From the NCBI RefSeq assembly GCF_036607905.1, contig NZ_CP144555.1, forward strand, positions 6,200,001-6,264,000: 64,000 nucleotides of DNA. Reading direction: 5' to 3'. The notes beneath the pieces are model-generated. The model saw nothing but the letters and a program-made list of their open reading frames with translations, ran no database searches and was not told the origin of the DNA. The stretch comes from Streptomyces sp. SCSIO 75703. Lineage in GTDB: Bacteria; Actinomycetota; Actinomycetes; Streptomycetales; Streptomycetaceae. The position numbers and the translations under genes were made by a program. Below, piece after piece: positions 17,605-25,891 of the stretch. Every line of letters starts with the position of its first letter. The stretch's first letter is position 1.

Positions 17605-17649
17605 AGCATAGAGCCTGGACAACGTTGTCAGAGCGGGGGACACTGTCCC
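17605..17649. promoter_or_regulatory. LacI-type operator and a second palindrome in the lacI-ROK gap
   Basis: GACAACGTTGTC (17618-17629) is a perfect 12-bp palindrome with the central CG that LacI-family proteins prefer. A minus-strand TATGCT (17605-17610) beside it is a good -10 for the LacI gene. A second perfect palindrome, GGGACACTGTCCC, lies at 17637-17649; the same 13 bp recur at 23854-23866. Confidence 0.6.
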
Positions 17650-17745
17650 TCGCACCCTTCGGTCCGTCCCCCACCACCGGACCGGTCGCTGTTCGCGCTC
17701 GTGTTCCGCACATTCTCATTCGGTCGACGGGGAGATCCGACTCTG

Positions 17746-18699
17746 ATGCACACCGATCTCGTGGCAGCGCTGGACATCGGCGGGACCAAGATCGCCGGGG
17801 CGCTGGTGGACGGCCACGGCCGGATACGGACGCGGGCCCAGCGCGCGACGCCCGCCCGGGAGGACGGCGAGACCGTGATGCGGGCGGTCGAGTCGGTGCT
17901 CGCGGAACTGAGCGCGTCCCCGCTGTGGGACGCCGCCTCGGCCGTGGGCATCGGCAGCGCGGGCCCGGTGGACGCCTCCGCCGGCACGGTCAGCCCGGTC
18001 AACGTGCCCGGCTGGCGCGACTACCCCCTGGTCCGTCGGGTCCGCGCCGCCACCGGGGGGCTGCCCGTGGAACTGATCGGCGACGGGGTGGCCATCACGG
18101 CCGCCGAGCACTGGCAGGGCGCCGCCCGGGGGCACGACAACGCGCTGTGCATGGTGGTCTCCACCGGCGTCGGCGGCGGACTGGTCCTCAACGGCAGGCT
18201 GCACCCCGGCCCCACGGGCAACGCCGGCCACATCGGGCACATCAGCGTCGATCTGGACGGTGACTCCTGCCCCTGCGGGGCACGCGGGTGCGTGGAGCGC
18301 ATGGCGTCCGGGCCCAACATCGCCCGGCGGGCCCTCGACGGCGGCTGGCTCCCGGGGCCCGACGGGGACGTCTCGGCCGCCGCGGTGGCCGACGCCGCCC
18401 GCCGGGGCGATCCCGCCGCCCTCGCCTCCTTCGCGCGGGCCGCCCAGGCGCTGGCCGCCGGCATCGCCGCCACCGCGACCCTGGTCGAGGTCGACATCGC
18501 CGTGGTCGGCGGGGGTGTGAGCCGGGCCGGCGAGGTGCTGTTCGCGCCGCTGCGCGAGGCGCTGACCCGGTACGCCACCCTGTCCTTCGTGCAGCGCCTG
18601 GCCGTCGTGCCCGCCCGCATGGGCACCGACGCCGGGCTGGTCGGCGCCGCCTCGGCCGCGCTCAGCAGAACGGCGGGTGTGACCGCCGCGGGCGTCTGA
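17746..18699 (+). CDS. ROK family sugar kinase
   Basis: A 317-residue ATP-dependent sugar kinase of the ROK family (glucokinase, N-acetylmannosamine kinase, fructokinase types). The ATP-binding loop DIGGTKIAGAL is at 10-20, the catalytic-aspartate region IGDGVAITAAEHW at 111-123, and the sugar/zinc motif is GHIGHISVD followed by CPCGARGC (Cys175, Cys177, Cys182). There is no N-terminal helix-turn-helix, so it is an enzyme rather than a NagC-type regulator. ATG 17746 has GGGGAG 11 nt upstream. Divergent pairing with the LacI regulator suggests sugar-induced expression. Confidence 0.88.
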   Translation: MHTDLVAALDIGGTKIAGALVDGHGRIRTRAQRATPAREDGETVMRAVESVLAELSASPLWDAASAVGIGSAGPVDASAGTVSPVNVPGWRDYPLVRRVRAATGGLPVELIGDGVAITAAEHWQGAARGHDNALCMVVSTGVGGGLVLNGRLHPGPTGNAGHIGHISVDLDGDSCPCGARGCVERMASGPNIARRALDGGWLPGPDGDVSAAAVADAARRGDPAALASFARAAQALAAGIAATATLVEVDIAVVGGGVSRAGEVLFAPLREALTRYATLSFVQRLAVVPARMGTDAGLVGAASAALSRTAGVTAAGV

Positions 18700-18971
18700 G
18701 GCGACCGGGCCCCCGGCGAGGAGCGCCCCGGCCGGGCGCGCGGGGCCGGCGAGGGAAGGGCGGCGTGTCATCACGTGCCTCCGGTTCCGCGGCGGGTGGA
18801 ACGGCGTGAGCCCGCCGCGGACCGGCATGGTCACGTCGGTCCGGTGGATGTGTGCGGGAGGACGTGTGGACTGTGGGGGGAAGAGGGGCGGTGCGGGGGA
18901 TTCCCGGCCGTCCGGGCGATCACTCGCGGAATCACCCGTGACCCCGGGGCCGCCCCGCAGTTGATCCCGGC

Positions 18972-19169
18972 ATGAAGAAGCGCAGCATGCTCGCCCTCGC
19001 CTCCCTCGCCACCGGCTTCGTCGTCGCGGCCGTCACCCCGTCGCACGCCGCCCCCGCCGAACTCCCGCTCTCACTCGACGTCGAGGACACCCTCAGCACC
19101 GTCGAGCAGACGGTGGCGACCGACAGCCTCACCCTGGACGAGAACACCCTCGGGCAGCTCGGCGGCTGA
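18972..19169 (+). CDS. Small secreted acidic peptide
   Basis: A 65-residue precursor. Residues 1-26 form a standard signal peptide: basic MKKR, a hydrophobic core, and a cleavage site after PSHA. The predicted mature part is only 39 residues, rich in Asp, Glu, Leu and Thr, with no cysteine, strongly acidic, ending GQLGG. I do not recognise a family. ATG 18972 has no good ribosome site, and the 270 bp before it contain no other gene. Codon use matches its neighbours. The following TmrB-like/Nudix gene starts 140 bp downstream. Confidence 0.6.
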   Translation: MKKRSMLALASLATGFVVAAVTPSHAAPAELPLSLDVEDTLSTVEQTVATDSLTLDENTLGQLGG

Positions 19170-19309
19170 CCCGCACCACCGTGGCGACGGCGCCGGTGCC
19201 CCTCGTCCGGGGGGCGCCGGCGCCGTCGTCACAGGTGCTCAACTGCATCTGGTTTCCGTGGCAGGGTGAAACGGGCAAGCCACAGGGGGCCAACAGCAGA
19301 GGGGGAACC

Positions 19310-20350
19310 GTGATCGTCTGGGTCAACGGCGCGTTCGGTGCCGGAAAGACGACGACCGCACGGGAACTGATCGACCTGATCCCGCACAGCACGCTCTTCG
19401 ACCCCGAGGTGATCGGCGCGGCGCTCACGCATCTGCTGCCGCCCAAACGCCTCGCCGAGGTGGGCGACTTCCAGGACCTCCCGGTCTGGCGCCGTCTCGT
19501 GATCGACACGGCGGCCGCCATGCTCGCGGAGTTCGGCGGGACCCTCGTGGTGCCCATGACCCTGCTGCGGCAGGAGTACCGCGACGAGATCTTCGGCGGC
19601 CTCGCCGCCCGCCGCATAGCCGTCCGGCATGTGCTCCTGGCCCCGGCGGAAACGATCCTGCGCGAGCGGATCGCCCGACGGGAGGTCCCGCCGGACGTGC
19701 CCGACGCCGAGTCGGGCGTCCGCCAGTGGTCCTACGACCACATCGAGCCCTACCGGGCGGCCCTCGCCTCCTGGCTCACCGCCGACGCCCACCCCGTCGA
19801 CACCAGCGGCCTCACCCCGTACGAGGCGGCCGTGCGCATCGCCGACGCGGTCGCCACCGGGACGGTGCCCGCCTGCGACATCGTGCAGACGCCCGAGCCG
19901 ACCGCCGAGACCGTCGCCGCCGGTGTCCTCCTCTTCGACGAGCACGACCGGGTCCTCCTGGTCGACCCGACGTACAAGCCCGGCTGGGAGTTCCCCGGCG
20001 GCGTCGTCGAACCGGGCGAGGCGCCCGCCCGCGCCGGGATGCGCGAGGTCGCCGAGGAGACCGGCATCCGCCTCGACGAGGTGCCCCGCCTGCTGGTCGT
20101 CGACTGGGAACCGCCCCGGCCGCCCGGCTACGGGGGTCTGCGGCTGCTGTTCGACGGGGGACGGCTCGACGCCGCCCAGGCCGACGGCGTGCTGCTGCCG
20201 GGCCCCGAACTGCGCGACTGGCGCTTCGTCACCGAGGACGAGGCGGCCGGCCTGCTGCCCCCCGTGCGCTACGAACGCCTGCGCTGGGCCCTGCGCGCCC
20301 GCGAGCGCGGCGCCGCGCTGTACCTGGAGTCCGGGATCCCCGTCGGCTGA
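19310..20350 (+). CDS. TmrB-like P-loop kinase fused to a Nudix hydrolase
   Basis: A 346-residue two-domain protein. Residues 1-185 resemble Bacillus TmrB, the ATP-binding tunicamycin-resistance protein: VIVWVNGAFGAGKTTTA holds the Walker A loop (7-16), and LFDPEVIG and VVPMTLL are typical of it. Residues 200-346 are a Nudix domain with box GGVVEPGE...REVAEETG (230-252), all catalytic Glu residues present. A PAC/TPEP linker joins them. GTG 19310 follows AGAGGGGGAACC. TmrB-like proteins bind ATP and act in antibiotic tolerance; Nudix domains cleave nucleoside diphosphates linked to other groups. The fused activity is not known to me. Confidence 0.85.
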   Translation: MIVWVNGAFGAGKTTTARELIDLIPHSTLFDPEVIGAALTHLLPPKRLAEVGDFQDLPVWRRLVIDTAAAMLAEFGGTLVVPMTLLRQEYRDEIFGGLAARRIAVRHVLLAPAETILRERIARREVPPDVPDAESGVRQWSYDHIEPYRAALASWLTADAHPVDTSGLTPYEAAVRIADAVATGTVPACDIVQTPEPTAETVAAGVLLFDEHDRVLLVDPTYKPGWEFPGGVVEPGEAPARAGMREVAEETGIRLDEVPRLLVVDWEPPRPPGYGGLRLLFDGGRLDAAQADGVLLPGPELRDWRFVTEDEAAGLLPPVRYERLRWALRARERGAALYLESGIPVG

Positions 20351-20416
20351 CGCCCCGTCCGGCGCGGCCGTCCGCGCCCCCGCCGCGGGACGCCGACCGC
20401 CCCCGGGCCGGGACGG

Positions 20417-20458
20417 CGGTGGCCCCGCGCTGCCGGGGGGGGCGGGGCGGGGCCACCG
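20417..20458. terminator. Bidirectional terminator
   Basis: CGGTGGCCCCGC (20417-20428) pairs perfectly with 20447-20458; the loop is 18 nt and G-rich. It lies between the convergent Nudix-fusion and dipeptidase genes. Confidence 0.65.
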
Positions 20459-20477
20459 TACGCGGAGCGCGGCGGGC

Positions 20478-21833
20478 TCAGCCGGCCGCGTAGTTGCGCA
20501 GGAACAGCGCCTCCGCCACCGACAGCCGCTCCAGTTCCCCGGGGCAGACGCTCTCGTCGACGGCGTGGATCCGGGCCTCCGGCTCGCTCAGCCCGATCAG
20601 CAGGATCTCGGCCCGCGGGTACAGCGCGGCGAGGGTGTTGCAGAGCGGGATCGACCCGCCCTGACCGGCGTACTGCATCTCCTCGCCCGGGTAGGCCACG
20701 GCCATCGCCTCCGCCATCGCCTTGTACGCCGGGCTGCTGGTGTCGGCGCGGAACGCCTGCCCCTGGCCGACCTGTTCGACCTCCACCCGCGCGCCCCACG
20801 GCGCGTGCGCCTCCAGATGCGCCCGCAGCAGCGCGGTGGCCTCCACGGCGTCCGCGCCCGGCGGCACCCTCAGGCTCACCAGCGCGCGGGCCCCGGCCTG
20901 CACCGACGGGGTCGCGCCCACCACCGGCGGGCAGTCGATGCCGAGCACCGTGACGGCCGGCCGCGCCCAGATCCGGTCGGCGACCGTGCCCGAGCCGATC
21001 AGGTCCACGCCGTCGAGCACCCGGGCGTCCTTGCGGAACTCCTCCTCGTCGTACTGGAGCCCGTCCCAGTGGCTGTCGCCGGCGAGGCCGTCGACCGTCG
21101 TGGAGCCGTCCTCGGCGCGCAGCGAGTCCAGCACGCGGATCAGCGCGGCCAGCGCGTCCGGGGCGGCGCCGCCGAACTGGCCCGAGTGCAGGTTGCCTTC
21201 GAGGGTGTCGACGCGCACCCGGACCAGGGTCATGCCGCGCAGCGTGGTGGTGACCGTCGGCAGCCCGACCCGGAAGTTGCCCGCGTCGCCGATGACGATG
21301 GTGTCGGCCTCCAGCAGCTCCGGGTGCTGCTCCGCGTACCGCTCCAGACCGCCCGTGCCCTGCTCCTCGGAGCCCTCGACGATCACCTTGACGTGCACCG
21401 GCACGCCGCCGTCGGCCTTCAGGGCGCGCAGCGCGAGCAGGTGCATGAGCACCCCGCCCTTGCAGTCGGCGCTCCCGCGCCCGTACCAGCGGCCGTCGCG
21501 CTCGGTCAGCTCGAAGGGCGGCGAGGTCCAGGCGGCCTCGTCCAGCGGGGGCTGCACGTCGTAGTGGGCGTACAGCAGGACGGTGGGCGCGCCCTCGGGG
21601 CCGGGCAGATAGCCGTAGACCGACTGGGTGCCGTCCGGTGTGTCGAGCAGGGCCACGTCCCGGAAGCCCTCCGCGCGCAGCGCGTCGGCGACCCAGCCGG
21701 CGGCGGCCTCGCTCTCCTCGCGCGGGAACTGGTCGAAGTCCGCCACCGACTTGAAGGCCACCAGGGCGGTGAGCTCCTCCTTCGCCCTGGGCATCAGCGA
21801 GGCGACGGTCTCGGCGACCGGGTTCGACGACAT
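20478..21833 (-). CDS. M20 family dipeptidase / metallopeptidase
   Basis: A 451-residue cytosolic zinc peptidase of the M20 family, which cleaves dipeptides or removes acyl groups from amino acids. The metal site is complete: His90 in YAHYDVQP, Asp123 in RGSADCKG, the catalytic Glu pair in EGSEEQGT (154-161), an Asp in VIGDAGN and a His near the C-terminus (IHAVDESV). The lid domain with its conserved GNLHSGQFGG is in the middle. ATG 21833 has AGGGAG 7 nt upstream. It is divergent from the flavoprotein gene across 159 bp. Confidence 0.9.
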   Translation of the reverse strand: MSSNPVAETVASLMPRAKEELTALVAFKSVADFDQFPREESEAAAGWVADALRAEGFRDVALLDTPDGTQSVYGYLPGPEGAPTVLLYAHYDVQPPLDEAAWTSPPFELTERDGRWYGRGSADCKGGVLMHLLALRALKADGGVPVHVKVIVEGSEEQGTGGLERYAEQHPELLEADTIVIGDAGNFRVGLPTVTTTLRGMTLVRVRVDTLEGNLHSGQFGGAAPDALAALIRVLDSLRAEDGSTTVDGLAGDSHWDGLQYDEEEFRKDARVLDGVDLIGSGTVADRIWARPAVTVLGIDCPPVVGATPSVQAGARALVSLRVPPGADAVEATALLRAHLEAHAPWGARVEVEQVGQGQAFRADTSSPAYKAMAEAMAVAYPGEEMQYAGQGGSIPLCNTLAALYPRAEILLIGLSEPEARIHAVDESVCPGELERLSVAEALFLRNYAAG

Positions 21834-21992
21834 GGGCACGCTCCCTGTAGGTGCGACGTTGTACCGATGGGGTGGTGCGACCGGGTGTGGTCGCGTCCGC
21901 GCCGATCCTCCCACAGTGGCCTGCGGCGATGCCCGCCGTAGGATGCGGGGGTCAAGTGCGGCAGACGTTGTGGATCGGAGCAGTAGACCATC

Positions 21993-23237
21993 GTGAGCAG
22001 CGAGAACTCTTCGGCGGACGACGAGCGTCGGGTCTGGGACGTCGTCGTGGTGGGCGCGGGACCGGCGGGGGCCTCGGCCGCCTACGCGGCGGCGGTCGCG
22101 GGACGGCGCGTACTGGTGCTGGAGAAGGCCGAGCTGCCCCGTTACAAGACGTGCGGCGGCGGCATCATCGGTCCCTCGCGTGACACCCTGCCCCCCGGCT
22201 TCGAGCTGCCCTTCCGTGACCGCGTGCACGCGGTGACCTTCTCCCACAACGGCCGCTTCACCCGCACCCGCCGCTCCCGGCAGATGCTGTTCGGGCTGGT
22301 CAACCGCCCGGAGTTCGACCACCTGCTGGTGGAGCACGCGCAGAAGGCCGGTGCCGAGCTGCGCACCGGGGCCACGGTGACGCGCGTGGAGCAGCACGGT
22401 TCGGCGGTGCCGGACCGGCGCACGGTCGCCGTGGTCCTCCAGGGCGGGGAGACGGTGCTGGCCCGCGCGGTCGTCGGCGCGGACGGCAGCGCGAGCCGGA
22501 TAGGAGCCCACGTCGGGGTCAAGCTGGACCATGTCGACCTGGGTCTGGAGTGGGAGATCCCGGTGCCGGAGACGGTCGCCGAGGACTGGCGGGGCCGCGT
22601 CCTCATCGACTGGGGGCCGATGCCGGGCAGTTACGGCTGGGTCTTCCCCAAGGACGACACGCTGACGGTCGGGGTGATCTCGGCGCGCGGCGAGGGCGCG
22701 GCGACCAAGCGGTACCTGGAGGACTTCGTCGGCCGGCTGGGCCTGGCCGGTTTCGAACCGAGCATCTCCTCGGGCCACTTGACCCGCTGCCGGGCCGACG
22801 ACTCGCCGCTGTCGCGCGGCCGGGTGCTGGTGTGCGGGGACGCGGCCGGGCTGCTGGAGCCCTGGACGCGCGAGGGCATCTCCTTCGCGCTGCGCTCCGG
22901 GCGGCTCGCGGGGGAGTGGGCGGTGCGCATCGCCGAGGCGCACGACGCGGTGGACGCCCGCAAGCAGGCCCTCAACTACGCGTTCGCCATCAAGGCCGGG
23001 CTCGGTGTGGAGATGAGCGTCGGCAAGCGGATGCTGGCCATCTTCGCGCGCCGCCCCGGGCTGTTCCACGCGGCGCTGACCGGTTTCCGGCCGGCCTGGC
23101 GGGCGTTCAAGGACATCACGCAGGGCGGGACCACGCTGGGCGAGCTGATGCGCAGTCATCCCATGGCGCAGCGGGCCCTGGCCGCCATGGACCGGCGGCC
23201 GGCGGAGGCGGCGGAGGGCGAGGTCACTTCCCCCTGA
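21993..23237 (+). CDS. Geranylgeranyl reductase family FAD oxidoreductase
   Basis: A 414-residue FAD enzyme of the geranylgeranyl reductase family, which reduces isoprenoid double bonds in quinones or lipids. The dinucleotide-binding loop GAGPAGASAA is at 21-30, LPRYKTCGGG (family hallmark) near 48-57, VVGADGSASRIG in the middle and CGDAAGLLEPWTREGI for the FAD ribityl site. GTG 21993 begins it. A likely substrate is the menaquinone side chain, which Streptomyces saturates partly, but this is inference. The 3' end overlaps the convergent next gene by 14 bp. Confidence 0.87.
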   Translation: MSSENSSADDERRVWDVVVVGAGPAGASAAYAAAVAGRRVLVLEKAELPRYKTCGGGIIGPSRDTLPPGFELPFRDRVHAVTFSHNGRFTRTRRSRQMLFGLVNRPEFDHLLVEHAQKAGAELRTGATVTRVEQHGSAVPDRRTVAVVLQGGETVLARAVVGADGSASRIGAHVGVKLDHVDLGLEWEIPVPETVAEDWRGRVLIDWGPMPGSYGWVFPKDDTLTVGVISARGEGAATKRYLEDFVGRLGLAGFEPSISSGHLTRCRADDSPLSRGRVLVCGDAAGLLEPWTREGISFALRSGRLAGEWAVRIAEAHDAVDARKQALNYAFAIKAGLGVEMSVGKRMLAIFARRPGLFHAALTGFRPAWRAFKDITQGGTTLGELMRSHPMAQRALAAMDRRPAEAAEGEVTSP

Positions 23238-23679
23238 CCCGGATGCGGAAGACCGGGTGGTCGGGCGCGCAGGCGGTGATCTCCTCGTCCGTCGAACGGG
23301 CGGTGACGCCGCGGAAGTACGAGTCGACCTCCCAGCCCCAGCGCTCCAGGTAGGTCCGCAGGACGGGGAGCTTCTCCGCGTCGGGCAGTTCCTCGGCGGT
23401 GAACTTCCGCACCCGGCGCCCGACCCGCAGTTCCCCGCCGCCGGCCGCCCGCATGTTCCGCACCCACTGGGAGTGGCCGCGCGCGGAGACCAGGTACTGC
23501 CGGCCCTCGTAGGTGTGCGGATTGACCGGGATGCGCTGGACGCGGCCGCTGGTGCGGCCCCGTACGGACAGCTCGGCGGAGCCTGCGACGCTCAGTCCGA
23601 GCCGGGCCAGCCGGCCGACCAGGGCGTTGAACCACGTGGTGATCCGGCCGCCCTTGAGGTAGTACGGCGATGAGGTCAT
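23224..23679 (-). CDS. Deazaflavin (F420)-type nitroreductase family protein
   Basis: A 151-residue split-beta-barrel protein of the Ddn / FDOR-B type. Recognisable parts are LSVRGRTSGRVQRIPVNPHTYEGRQYLVSARG, where the conserved GR-S/G-G and YLVSARG stretches line the cofactor pocket, and HSQWVRNMRAAGGGELRVGRR. Relatives use coenzyme F420 to reduce quinones, nitro compounds or other substrates. ATG 23679 has AGGAG at 6 nt. It is divergent from a TetR gene and the intergenic region carries repeated operator-like elements, so it is the probable target of that repressor. Confidence 0.85.
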   Translation of the reverse strand: MTSSPYYLKGGRITTWFNALVGRLARLGLSVAGSAELSVRGRTSGRVQRIPVNPHTYEGRQYLVSARGHSQWVRNMRAAGGGELRVGRRVRKFTAEELPDAEKLPVLRTYLERWGWEVDSYFRGVTARSTDEEITACAPDHPVFRIRVRGK

Positions 23680-23760
23680 GAGGATCTCCTGACGGTCGGG
23701 TGAGGGGCGGAGGCGGACAGGGTGGCCGGGTGCCACGGGGAGAGCGCCGATCACTTTTGT

Positions 23761-23866
23761 GAGCACTGCTCTCGACCGGGTTCCAGTGTGCACGGCGGCC
23801 CCGTCGCCACGCAAGAGCGGTGCTCTCGTTTGTGTGCACCGCTCTGACCCCGTGGGACACTGTCCC
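23761..23866. promoter_or_regulatory. Divergent operator region, TetR / F420-type reductase
   Basis: The motif GAGCACTGCTC (23761-23771) and the related GAGCGGTGCTC (23815-23825) flank the gap; AGAGCGGTGC (23814-23823) also has an exact inverted copy at 23836-23845. On the plus strand a GACACT hexamer (23856-23861) 6 nt before ATG 23868 acts as -10 for a leaderless TetR mRNA; it is embedded in the palindrome GGGACACTGTCCC (23854-23866). Confidence 0.6.
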
Positions 23867-23867
23867 C

Positions 23868-24560
23868 ATGAGCAGTACCCCACACGGCGCCCGAGCCCGC
23901 GCCCGGATCGAGGTCACCGCCGCCATCAAGGAGGCGGCCCGCAGGCAGCTCGCGGAGGAGGGCGCCGCCCGGCTCTCGCTGCGGGCCGTCGCCCGCGAAC
24001 TGGGCATGGCCTCCTCCGCCCTGTACCGCTACTTCCCGAGCCGCGACGACCTGCTGACCGCGCTCATCATCGACGCCTACGACTCCCTCGGCGCCGCCGC
24101 CGAGACGGCCCGCGACAAGGCGGCGGGCGAGCCGCCCGTCGCCCGCTGGGTCGCGGTGTGCGAGGCCGTCCGCCACTGGGCGCTGGCGCACCCCCACGAG
24201 TGCGCCCTCATCTACGGATCGCCGGTGCCCGGCTACTCCGCCCCGCAGGACACCGTCCCCGCCGCCGCCCGGGTGGGCCGGGTCCTCCTCGCCCTCGCCG
24301 CCGAGGCCCACCGGGACGGTGACCTCGCCCGCGCGGACCTCCCCGCGGAACTGGCGCCCGAGGCCGCGCGGATGGCCCGGGACCTCGCCCCCGGCCTGCC
24401 CCCGGAGACGGTGACCGCCTTCGTCGCCGCCTGGGCCGAGCTGTTCGGACTGGTCTGCTTCGAGGTGTTCGGGCAGTTCCACCGCGTGGTGGAGGACCGC
24501 GAGCCCTTCTTCCGGCACGCCGCCGAACGGCTCGCCCACGGCGTCGGCCTGCGCCGCTGA
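23868..24560 (+). CDS. TetR/AcrR family transcriptional regulator
   Basis: A 230-residue repressor. The helix-turn-helix occupies about 17-63: ARRQLAEEGAARLSLRAVARELGMASSALYRYFPSRDDLL. The C-terminal half matches the common TetR domain with WAELFGLVCFEVFGQF near residue 185-200. The start ATG 23868 lies 6 nt after a -10 hexamer, so it is translated from a leaderless mRNA. It is divergent from the F420-type reductase and the two share an operator-rich gap. The inducer may be a small electrophile or quinone; that is a guess from the target. Confidence 0.88.
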   Translation: MSSTPHGARARARIEVTAAIKEAARRQLAEEGAARLSLRAVARELGMASSALYRYFPSRDDLLTALIIDAYDSLGAAAETARDKAAGEPPVARWVAVCEAVRHWALAHPHECALIYGSPVPGYSAPQDTVPAAARVGRVLLALAAEAHRDGDLARADLPAELAPEAARMARDLAPGLPPETVTAFVAAWAELFGLVCFEVFGQFHRVVEDREPFFRHAAERLAHGVGLRR

Positions 24561-24585
24561 CCGGGCCCGACAGGCCGCCGTGCCC

Positions 24586-24609
24586 CGCGTACTCCCCGGG
24601 GAGTACGCG
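24586..24609. promoter_or_regulatory. 24-bp perfect palindrome upstream of the two-component system
   Basis: The sequence centred on GTACTCCCCGGGGAGTAC is perfectly self-complementary over 24 bp with no loop. It starts 25 bp after the TetR stop and ends 56 bp before the kinase start, covering the expected activator zone of that promoter. It could bind the LuxR-type response regulator or act as a terminator for TetR. Confidence 0.5.
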
Positions 24610-24651
24610 CCATCACCGCGCGCGGGGGACGCCGCCGGGCGGCGCGGCGTC

Positions 24652-24657
24652 TAGCGT
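24652..24657 (+). promoter_or_regulatory. -10 element of leaderless kinase operon
   Basis: TAGCGT followed by 7 nt and then ATG 24665, with no Shine-Dalgarno sequence, indicates a leaderless transcript starting at or next to the start codon. Confidence 0.55.
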
Positions 24658-24664
24658 GGCGGAC

Positions 24665-25891
24665 ATGGACGAGCAGCGCGTGCCCGCGGGCGGACCGCCG
24701 CGGTGGCGGCCCGGACCGCCGTGGGCCGGTGCCCGGGACGACGGCACCCCCGCCCGCCGGTGGCCGTGGCCCAGCACCCTGCTGGTGACCGTCTTCGTGC
24801 TCGCCGGTTCGCAGTTCGCCGCCCGCGCCCAGGAAGGCGAACGCGTCGGGCTCGACCCGGCCGCCCGCGTGCTGCTGGTGGCCACCGGGCTCCTCCTGCT
24901 GTGGCGGTCGCGGCACCCCGTGGCCGTCGTCTGGGCCACGGCGGCCACCACCCTCGCCTACCTCGCCGCCGGATACCCCTACGGCCCGGTGTTCCTCGCC
25001 TTCGCCGTCGCCTGCTTCACCGCCGTCGTCGCCGGCCACCGCACCGCCGCGTGGACCGCCGTGGCCGCCCTGTGGACCGGGCACCTCCTGCTCGCCCACT
25101 GGCTCTACCGGTGGCTGCCTCCCGCGGGGGACTCCGCCGCCCCCTGGGGCACGGAACTGGCCACCGCGACCTGGGCGGTGGCGATCGTCGCCCTCTCGGA
25201 GCTGGCCCGCGCCCGGCGTGAGCAGTGGGCGCGGGAACGGGCCGAACGCGCCCAGGCCGCCCGGCGCCGCGCCGACGAGGAACGGCTGCGGATCGCCCGC
25301 GAACTCCACGACGTCCTCGCCCACAGCCTCTCCGTCATCCACGTCCAGGCGGGCGTCGGCCTCGCCCTCCTCGACACCGACCGCGAGCAGGCACGTACCG
25401 CGCTGAGCACCATCAAGGGCCAGAGCAAGGAGGCGCTGGGCGAGGTGCGCCAGGTCCTCGACACCCTCCGCGCGCCCGGCGACGCCCCGCGCGCCCCCGC
25501 CCCGGGACTCGACCGGCTGCCCGAGCTGGTGGAGCAGGCCGCCCGCGCCGGCCTCACCGTCGAGGTCGAGGGCGAACCGCCCCGGCTGCCGCCCCACACC
25601 GGCGTCGCCGCCTTCCGCATCCTCCAGGAGGCCCTGACCAACGTCGTACGGCACTCGGGCTCCCGGCACGCGCGCGTCCGCTTCGCCCGCGAGGGCGGCG
25701 CCCTCGACCTGCGCGTCGACGACGACGGGCCCGCGACCGGCACCGACGCCGGGGGCGGTGGCAACGGGCTGGCCGGGATGCGGGAGCGGGCGGCGGCCCT
25801 CGGCGGCACCGTCGAGGCGGGCCCCCGCCCCGACGGCGGTTTCCGGGTGAGGGCGCTGCTGCCGCTCACCCCGAAGGAGGCCGACCGGTGA
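24665..25891 (+). CDS. Two-component sensor histidine kinase (NarL-partner type)
   Basis: A 408-residue membrane sensor kinase. Five to six hydrophobic segments lie between 36 and 180; then a short coiled linker of Arg/Glu/Ala leads to the HisKA_3 dimerisation helix with the phosphorylated His215 in ARELHDVLAHSLSVI. The ATPase domain shows FRILQEALTNVVRHS (N box), DLRVDDDGP and GNGLAGMRERAAALGG (G boxes). It phosphorylates the response regulator encoded next, with which it overlaps by 4 bp. There is no sensing domain outside the membrane, so the signal is probably membrane-related. Confidence 0.9.
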   Translation: MDEQRVPAGGPPRWRPGPPWAGARDDGTPARRWPWPSTLLVTVFVLAGSQFAARAQEGERVGLDPAARVLLVATGLLLLWRSRHPVAVVWATAATTLAYLAAGYPYGPVFLAFAVACFTAVVAGHRTAAWTAVAALWTGHLLLAHWLYRWLPPAGDSAAPWGTELATATWAVAIVALSELARARREQWARERAERAQAARRRADEERLRIARELHDVLAHSLSVIHVQAGVGLALLDTDREQARTALSTIKGQSKEALGEVRQVLDTLRAPGDAPRAPAPGLDRLPELVEQAARAGLTVEVEGEPPRLPPHTGVAAFRILQEALTNVVRHSGSRHARVRFAREGGALDLRVDDDGPATGTDAGGGGNGLAGMRERAAALGGTVEAGPRPDGGFRVRALLPLTPKEADR

